Shown here: piece after piece, positions 36,601 to 45,600 of the stretch
Layout: every line of letters begins with the position of its first letter
Position numbering within the stretch: position 1 is the stretch's first letter
NCBI GenBank assembly: GCA_023634235.1
Contig: JAMKCF010000008.1
Location: forward strand, 10,310,176 to 10,374,175
Reading direction: 5' to 3'
Length of the DNA stretch: 64,000 bases
DNA from: Pisaster brevispinus
Lineage: Eukaryota; Echinodermata; Asteroidea; Forcipulatida; Asteriidae
Notes under the pieces: model-generated
Told to the model about the DNA's origin: nothing
The model's input: the letters and a program-made list of their open reading frames with translations, nothing else
Database searches by the model: none
Made by a program: the position numbers and the translations under genes

Positions 36601-39600
36601 TGTGAGATTTTAGAGGCCAGTGCCATGTCCATTCAGAGCATTAAGAAGTCGAACGCCTCATGCTTCATCTCCAATGAGAGGCATCACAGCTTTCAGAAAT
36701 TCACAGAATGCATTCAGAAGGTGGAGCATCACTCTTGCCCAACGTGTAGCATGGCCTTGCCACTTTACCTGCTGATCTCATCAATGTGTCATCAGGAAGA
36801 GCAGTGAAGAAGGAGACCAAGACATTTCTCCTTTGAACACTTAAACTAGGAGAAGAAGCTTGACTGGATTTTGTGGATGAATGTGCTATTGATAGGTTCT
36901 GAAGCCAGTAGCAAGGATTAAGAAGTTGAACTTTGCTGCAGAGAATGTAAAGAATTCAAAGACTACGTAAAGGAGTCAGAGATGTCTTTGGACGATTTTC
37001 AGTTGTTGCCGCCAAGACGACCAATGTATTCAACTTGCGGCACATACTTAGCTACTCCGTCACTGAGGTGCCCCTTTCTCCCGCCCATTGCGACAGCACT
37101 TCCCTTAAGATGAATAAAGCAGCACTGGCGAAAACACTTGAAAGCAGACAGGAAGTTGTACCTGTGGATACCAGTTTTCCTCTAATAATATCCACGGTAT
37201 GTGGTGTAGGTATTATCTTTCATGAGACTATATTGCAGCATAGCAAGTCCACTTACGCTACCATGGCTAGAGATCTTTTGAAGAAGGCTTACTTGAGTCA
37301 TGGAGAGCAAATCCACCTAGTGCTTGACAAGAACCAGTCTCCCTCCATCAAAGATGCTGAGAGAAACCTGCGTCGTTCATCTGCTCCTCAAATATTTACC
37401 ATCACTGGACCTGATTTAGCTTAGCGGCAGAGTGGCATAGAGTTTCTCATGAATGGATCATTTAAGGAAGAGTTTGCCGCTTCATCATAGAGGAATGGGG
37501 GAAACAATAACATGGTCCAGTTGTTGGGAGTAAAGCAGTCTACGTCTCACATGGTGGCACATGTATGGAGATTAAGAACATCGATGGTGTCCTGCAAAAA
37601 AACATCCAAATAATCTCCAATCTCACCACGAGGAAGGAGACACACTTATTGCTTTCCACGCACACAGCATTGTAGAAGGTAATATTTTGGTTAGGTCAAC
37701 TGATACAGATGTCGTTTTTATTCTACTTGGGCTCTCTGGAAGGTCGGAAGAGATCAATATCATGGACTATGTTCTGGCAACAATCGAATATATATCGGTG
37801 TCTCTAAACTTGCAGGCATTCTTGAGAAGAAACAGCTTGGTATCAGAGAAGCAATAGTCGGTCTTCATACACTGACAGGTTGTGATTTTACATCATGTTT
37901 CTTCAGAAAGGGCAAAGTTAAGCCCTTACAGCACCTAGAATCCTATCCAGCTCATGTTCTGGCAAGGCAATCTCTGACGACAGACAAAGTAGACATTAGC
38001 TGTTACTTCCTTTGTCTACTCGCTGTATGGCTTCAAAACATCAGACATAAATGAAGCGTGACACAAGGCATCCATAGGCATGAGTGGCATAATGAGAAGC
38101 AACACCTTGCAAGAATAACAAAGATAAATTGTGCCTCTCTTCCACCATGTAGGTAGTAATTAGACACTCGACAATCACATCAAAGGGGCCCAGTATGTGG
38201 CAAGAATGTGCAAAAGGGCTGATCAGGTCAATCCAACTGGTGATCTAGACTCTTCTTGAGATGGGCCTGGGTGACCCCTCTACTTCAATTGCAATAGGTC
38301 ATAATAGACCAGTAGCCCAGAACATTTATTCATGCGAAATATGCCGAAACAGTTGACTCATTGGGTGACTACACGGGTGGAAGCTAACTCAAAACAGCTT
38401 CGAACCAGACTGGTACCCAGGAAGTCCAGTACCAGAGTCCCTCACTGACCAACCTACTGATGGCATGGACTGAGCCGAACCTGCAACCATATATGACGAG
38501 GATGACTCTGATGGCGACAGTGCTTGGAGTGAGGATAGTGAAGATCAGAATGATGAGTGATGGACTGAGAAGATGCTTAATACAGTGATGCTAGAACATC
38601 CTCAGGTGATACAGATAGGCCCTAACCTTTACTGAAATACAAAAGTCACTATTTGCCGAGGTTTTGTGGCGAAGTAAACATTTTAGGCACTTTCTTGTCA
38701 ATGTAGTATTTAAACATAGTTGTAGGCAACTTCTGTGGTACTCTTATGTGTAGTTTTCCCGAAATATCGTAAAAAAAAAATATAGGTTTCGGTAATTTTG
38801 TCCCTAATTAAAATGATTGTCAAACTATACAATTTCTGGCCCTATAAAGGTGTTCAAGTTAAAAATTGACCATGAAAACATGGCTGTAGAGACCTCATTT
38901 GTGATATTATGATGTATAGTTTTTGAGATATTGTCAAAAACATGTTTTTCGATAATGGCGGCGATTATTACGTCATTAGGGACTTAGGCCACGACCTAAG
39001 CCCGGCAGCAACGCATTTTCGTGATGTCCCGGTAAGACCCTTTCACCCAATGAGCTCGACTGCTTCGGCGCTTTTCGCATTAATAAATGTTCTGGGTTCC
39101 TGGTCTATATGCCTGCTTTCCGCTGATAACATCTCAGTGCTTGCCACAACAGGGCTTTAGTAGCACATAATAATTTTGGGTAGACGATTTAAATTTTGGT
39201 CTATGCTATTGTACTAACATTTGTTGTGTCTTTTTAATACTGAATAATGTTTAATGTTAAACCCCCACCAGGTTTGTTGTTTGCTACACAGTGATTTCCC
39301 AGAAAAATGCGTTAGCACCTGGACCCTAAAACATGTGCTTTTCAGGAGAATAGGTCTCCAGTGTAGGCAAGTCTGCTACACTACTGCACGCCGTCCCCAT
39401 AACCCATGCAGTCTGTTTTCTACGTGAATTCCTGAAGTAATGCGTTCGCACAGGAACCTTTTCCCCAATTAGCTCTAATTCCAGCACTATTGCAACCCCC
39501 GTCAAGTTGTTGATTGTTTGCTTCACGGTGATTTCCCGAAAACTAATGCAATCGCACAAGAACTCTAAAACGTGTGGTTTTCAGGCGAATGGGTCCCCAA

Positions 39601-42600
39601 CGCAAACAGGTCTACTGCACCTGCACGTCGTCCCATGGCTGTCTGTTTTTCTTTTACATTCACGCTGTCGCATTCACACTCCATTCGTTGATACACACGA
39701 TGCTGAGAGCTCAACAATTCTTCTCAAATCTTGTGAATGAACTTAGACTCTTGTAAGTCGGCGTACGTAAGGACTCTATGTGCAATATACAAAATACGCA
39801 TCAACACTGGTCATAAATTGGACTAGGACTTGATTTTGTTTAAAATTTTACAATTTTTCGACAATACAAATCTAATTTTACGCTGTACCCAGTCCGTGAA
39901 TTTTGGCTAGGAATCCAAGATTCTTCTACTGACATTGTTTGAATAAGTTGTAATGTTTGAAAGTTGACCGTCAATAAAATGTAAGTTGATTTATGAAAGA
40001 TTTATGTAAGCTAGGACATGTGATTTGAGCTAAGTTTATGTACTATTCTTGAATTTGATATAAGATTTAGTTCTGTCACATTAACTAATTTGGTTATTAG
40101 GAGTAAACAAAAGCGTGTACAAATGCTACGGGAATTTAGGCAGAAATAAATGTAAAAGAAAAATAATAAAAAACTTGACGAAAACAAAACCTGTTCCGAC
40201 AGTAAGTCGGAACAGCCATTGTTGAATGGCAATAGCTGCAGGAGTATTACAATTAAAACCAGAAATTTCAAACAAGCATGTGAATTAATATACAGTCAAA
40301 TCTTTTTCCTTCATCTGAACCTCGTCTGAATGCTGCCCTGCATTTTAGTGCACAATAGACTGTGCAAGTCTCGCACATATAAAAGTATTAGAAAACAACT
40401 CGAATGAAGTCTTTATTCTTCTATGAAAAATGTAATCTTCTTTTGAAATTCTATTTGTACAAAATTCTTGAAAAGCAAAATGCCCATGGCAACATTTTTG
40501 TAATACAATTTCAATTTTGATATACTACAAATATTAAGATCAAAACAAAACTAAAACTTGGGGGTTGAGAATGCTTATTTTTCAGAAACCCCATTTGCCA
40601 ATCACGCCCGAATTTGTGCAACCAATACATACATGTAGGTTTAATGATAACATGAATGTCATTTGGGAAAAATTTTGAATTGTTTACAAGTAACCAGATA
40701 CAGAGGTCAAGTCTTATTCCCACATTTTTGTTTGATTTGTTAAATTTATGTTTAATATTTCATGGTAAAATTTTACCTGCCCAGCAATATTATATAATTT
40801 TTAGAGCCATTTAAAACTATGTTAAAGTAAAGTACTTGAAGAAACAGAATCGCGCACATGTAAAAACTCAATATTGGGACCACTTTGGTCCTGGAAGTTG
40901 GAATACAAACAGACCCACATGCATGACATGTTGTGCGTAGAGGAGTTTGCTGTATTTAGCAGTACATTATGTACTGCTATAACAAAAAGAAAACAAGAAA
41001 AAGCATGCAGTTGAAAATGAACCACCTCATTTACTACTAACAAAAGTAGAAGAGGCCATAAGACAAATGAAAGACAAAAAAGCACCAGGACTCAATGAAC
41101 TAACAGCTGACACCATCAAAGTAGGAGAAAAGGAGACAATTAACAGCTGGCAAAGTTGTACAACCAGGTATTAAAAGAAAACAACATACCAGTTAAGTGG
41201 AAAGAAGCAAAATTAATTTTGCTGCAAAAAAAAAAGGCAACATTATATTCACGAAAATAATCCAGAATAGGCTAAAGGATACTTTGGATGAGAACCAGCC
41301 AGGGGAACAGCAGGTTTCAGGGGGAGGTTTGTCACCAACAGACCACCTACATGTACATGTACAAGCAGTAAACCAACTGATTGAATAATCAAATGAATAC
41401 CTGTTCACCCTCTGCCTGGGATTCATTAATTACCAGAAAGTTTTTGACTCCACTGAGCACGAGAGCATGTTCGATGCACTAACGAATATAGGAATCGATG
41501 AAGGATAAATTCACATCTTGGTAGACATACACAGACGCTACTGCCAGGATACATCTAGACATGATAGACATACAATGTATACACAGACGTTACTGCCAGG
41601 ATACATGTAGACAACAATATCTCAAAAGAGGTAATGATAGAGAAACGTTTTAAACAAAGGGACACACTTTCATCAAAGATATACACAGCAGCACGAGAGA
41701 AAGTGTTTAAGAAGTCCAATTGAGAGGAGAAGGGTTTCAACATAGTAGTAGAATAACTAACTAACCTCAGATTTACAGATGATGTAGTTCGGATAACAGA
41801 TAACAGATAGCAGCTTGAGCAACATCAATAAACAGGCTGGGTTACACATGCACAAGGGTAAGACAAACTTCATGAACAACTTTGAAACTACAAATTCATT
41901 TCATAACAATGATGTTTATAGCCCAAATCGTCCAATCCAAGGCAACAAGTCCCCTTAAAATAAAGAAAGGAATCAGCGGAAACTGTTATGAAATGCCAAG
42001 TACAGTCTACTCTAGTTAAGCCAAGCTCACTATCCTCTTCCTCTACCTACTTCCTGTGAACTCCACCATTCAGCTTTTTAGCTACTTGATCAGCAATCTC
42101 CTTCTCCGCAGGCTCACCAATGCACTGCAAATCTGGGTCAGCCTGGTACAATCATCAAAGGAGATGGCAGAAACTCTAAAACGTTGTCCAACTGACTTTG
42201 GCTGGGTCTTGCTTTCCGCCACTGTCAACACTATCATTGGTTGGCAGATTCTGGTTCAACCTCTCCCATGTTGTTTGCCAGAGTTGTTTCTTTGGCTGCC
42301 TATCCCTCTTCATCTTCTTTCATGAACCAAGCCTTGGTGAAGAACTTTTTTATAAACTCAAGCTTGAAAAGTTTTCAGGCCTCAAAAAGCATGCGATGGC
42401 ATGATTAAAGTTAATGGGCTTTGAAATCTTGCCAGTATTGTAGATATAAAGTACACTCCAGGGGATGTTTTTGGCAGTAATGCAGATCTGTGTTCATGAT
42501 GAAATCTTAGCCCATCAGCTGGAAATAAGATGTTGTGGTGAGTGGAAGTAAAATTGAGACTGACGGACTGCAAATCAGGTATTTTGGGGTGTGCAGCACA

Positions 42601-45600
42601 ACTGTCCATGAAAAGAATGACCATGTGGCATTGGTGAAAACTTCCTGTCCAGATGCCACACCCTGTCGGTGAAGAGATCAGACACCATCCAAGCTTTTTG
42701 TTGGGATTATACATCACCAGGAAAGTTTTTTAGATCTGTCAATGATGGAACAGAACAGGATGGGCAGCCATTCCTTACTTTGTTGGCCACCATAACAGAG
42801 TTCACCTCTGAAGGCCAGTGTCTTGCCTGGGGCGAGTCAATATAAAAGACCAGTTTGTTAGCACTGATAATACCTCTAGCTTCTAAGGCCGCAGATGATG
42901 CGGGCAGGGTGTCCTTTAAGTAGTGTATGAGAGATGTTGGATCTACACTTGCACTGTTGCCACAGATCTAGTGTGGAATGCCATGTCGCTTGGAAGCGCT
43001 GACGTCCAAACTGCTCGTTTTTGGGGGGGAGAAGTAGGCCATTCCTTTGAACTAATGCAGAAGAGCACTCTCCTCATCCTAAAGCATGGTAGTGTTGCAT
43101 CTTTTTGGTAATGGTTCGAGTTTCACAGACTTAAACTTAGACTTGTTGTCATTTAGGTTCGTCAGGATAGGAGGGTGTGCTGGAGATCATGCCATTCTGG
43201 CAACCTACCTCTGTTTTCTTTTCCTTACGATAGGCAACTTAAGCCGACTAAACTCATACCCCCCTCTAAATTATTGCTGACTTTTGCTGCCCAAGCTTAC
43301 AAACAAAAAGCACTCAAGCCTGAGTACACAGGTTTTTGTTGTAACAGTTTGTCCTTGTCTCCCTCCGCAGCCAAGCTAACAATATTTGGAACGAAAAAGA
43401 TGAGATCTATCTTATGGTGGTTAAATAAATAAGGTTGATGTTACTCAATCCTCTCAAAATGGAGCAAAAGGAGCCACATGCCAAACACCTATGGAGCACC
43501 AAATGCTTGTGTACAAAAAAGTGTATGAAAATCCGGATTGCACACAAAAAAAGGAAGAGAGAACCTGGCTATTTATTGACTAATCTCATTTGTTTGTATA
43601 TATAAAAGGGAACTTAATAAGCAATAAAAGATTAATTAAGGGAGTTTTTTTAATTTCAAAAATGCTGAATTGTTTTGCCCTGTTTTTAATTTTAAAGACA
43701 CAGCACTTTATACTTAAAAATATGTGACCATCTCCCATGAAGTGTATGACAGCAGTATACTTTTTGTGGTTATTACATGTAGATGGAGAATTTTAATGCC
43801 ATGGCTTGTACCAATTATCAGCTGCCTAACAAGAAACCAATGGTCAGGTGAGCAGGACACAAGAACAATGTAGTTTGTTTGAAGCAAGAAAGCTTGTTGA
43901 TGTAAATGTGTAAGTCACTTACAATTCACACAAGCGGTAATGACATGACATTGTGGCCATACAAAGTTTTACTGACATCTTGGTTAAGGAAAGTAAAAGT
44001 ATTAATAATGCATACATATCAATAACTCACCCTTATCTATAAATATATAGATCAAAGAAATGTTTGTAATAACATGAACTTCGACTTCAACGTGCTGTAC
44101 AGGAAGAACCCATAGTTGCCTACAGACGGCCACCCAGTCTCAGGGATCTCATTGTCCGGGCAGAAGTCCCCCCCCCCCTTTAATGATAATGTTAACCCCC
44201 TTTGCCACAGGGAACTTTCAGGTGTTCCAACACCTCCAAATGCATCGTCTGTAGAAAACACATCAGAGAATCGGACTCCTTCACCAGCAATACCGGTGGT
44301 ACCACCCATAGGACAAGGGGTCATGTCACCTGCACCACCACTAATCTAATCTATTTAATATCTTGCAAAGTTTGTGGTGTTCAATATATAGGTGAAACGA
44401 GAACTATACTCAACAGACGTTTCTACGGCCACAGATCCACAGTCAACACCCATAAGCTGGATACACCCGTAGGACATTATTTCAATCTTCCTAATCACTC
44501 CGCCATTTCTGACATGATTTTACAGGGCATTGAGGCACTAGGAAACCACAGAGAGATTGTTCGTTTGAGTAGAGAGAAACTATGAATAAGACGTCTCCAG
44601 ACCATTCAACCCCATGGTCTGAACATCCAAGAAGGAAATGACTAATAACTTTTTGTCTTTGCCTTCTCCTTTTTACCAAAGATAAGCCCCCCCCCCCAGT
44701 CTGCCTCACTCACTAATAAACTACTTTTCTCTCCCTCTCCCCATCATTGATTTTGTCCTTTGTGTTCCCCACCTCTTGTGGTCAACCAGCCCCTTCCCCC
44801 CCCCCCCTGGTTACCCTCCTTCCTGGTTTCTCTGTGTGTTTTTATCTCTATCATCTATTTCCACTTGACTGCTTTTGTTACATCAGTATACCTGTTTATG
44901 TTTGTAGTTTTGTCATTTAGCCTTCCAGAAAGACTCTGCTAGGGTCGAAATGTCAGGCCACTAACTACTTTTTTGCAATAACATGAACTGTAAGATATTT
45001 GGCACATTACCATGATTAACTGTACCCTGTAGGCTCATCAACAAAACTTGAGAGATTTCTTGACAAAGATACCTGCAATGAACAAACAATGAAAACAGCG
45101 TGTACAGTTGCTTTAATTAATCCATGTAATTTCATTTAAAACAAACTTGTATCTTTACACTATATCTTTTAGTTTTAATATCAAAGAAACAATGCAAACT
45201 GTATCATTAAATTTTTTCAGCACACACAAATTAAATTTGCTTAATGGTAAACTTTTTATAAATTGCAAAACGTCTGTGTTTTTTTTCCAGTTTCAGGGAC
45301 ACCTTCTGATGACTGTAATCAAAAGATGTTTCAAGGCTGCTTGATGCCCAACAACTAACACAGCTTTTGATTACAATCTTCAAAACAAATCCCTGTACCA
45401 GAAAGGTTGCTGGAAGGTTATAAACAAGCAGAACTTACCATTTCAAAAATTCATCCAATAAAAAGTTTAATCTGCTTTTAAGCTCCCCATCCTTTTCCGT
45501 TAAGACTGCAGGTTTTCTTGCCTCAGACCAACTGAAACGCCGTTCAAACAGATAGCACGTAAACCTGAAATTATAAACAAACTGATTTGAAGTATATTCA

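Larger units (their letters stand above)
35517..39217 (+). mobile_element. Possible composite element between short direct repeats
   Basis: TTGGTCTATGCTGTTGTATT at 35517 and TTGGTCTATGCTATTGTACT at 39196 are direct repeats (two differences over 22 bp). Both are followed by a diverged stretch ending TTTTAATAC. They bracket the decayed TDTDV/GCDxTS coding region (35830-38640). They may be remnants of terminal direct repeats, but the similarity is short and no target duplication was found. Confidence 0.35.

Noticed and set aside
36421..36807. Intact host gene on the plus strand
   Set aside because: Homologous blocks continue up- and downstream in other frames with many stops, so this is an element pseudogene.
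43920..43990. Host gene exon with strong GTAAGT donor on the minus strand near 43930
   Set aside because: All acceptor choices give an in-frame stop in the phase required, and the 45026-45072 exon already fixes the phase.
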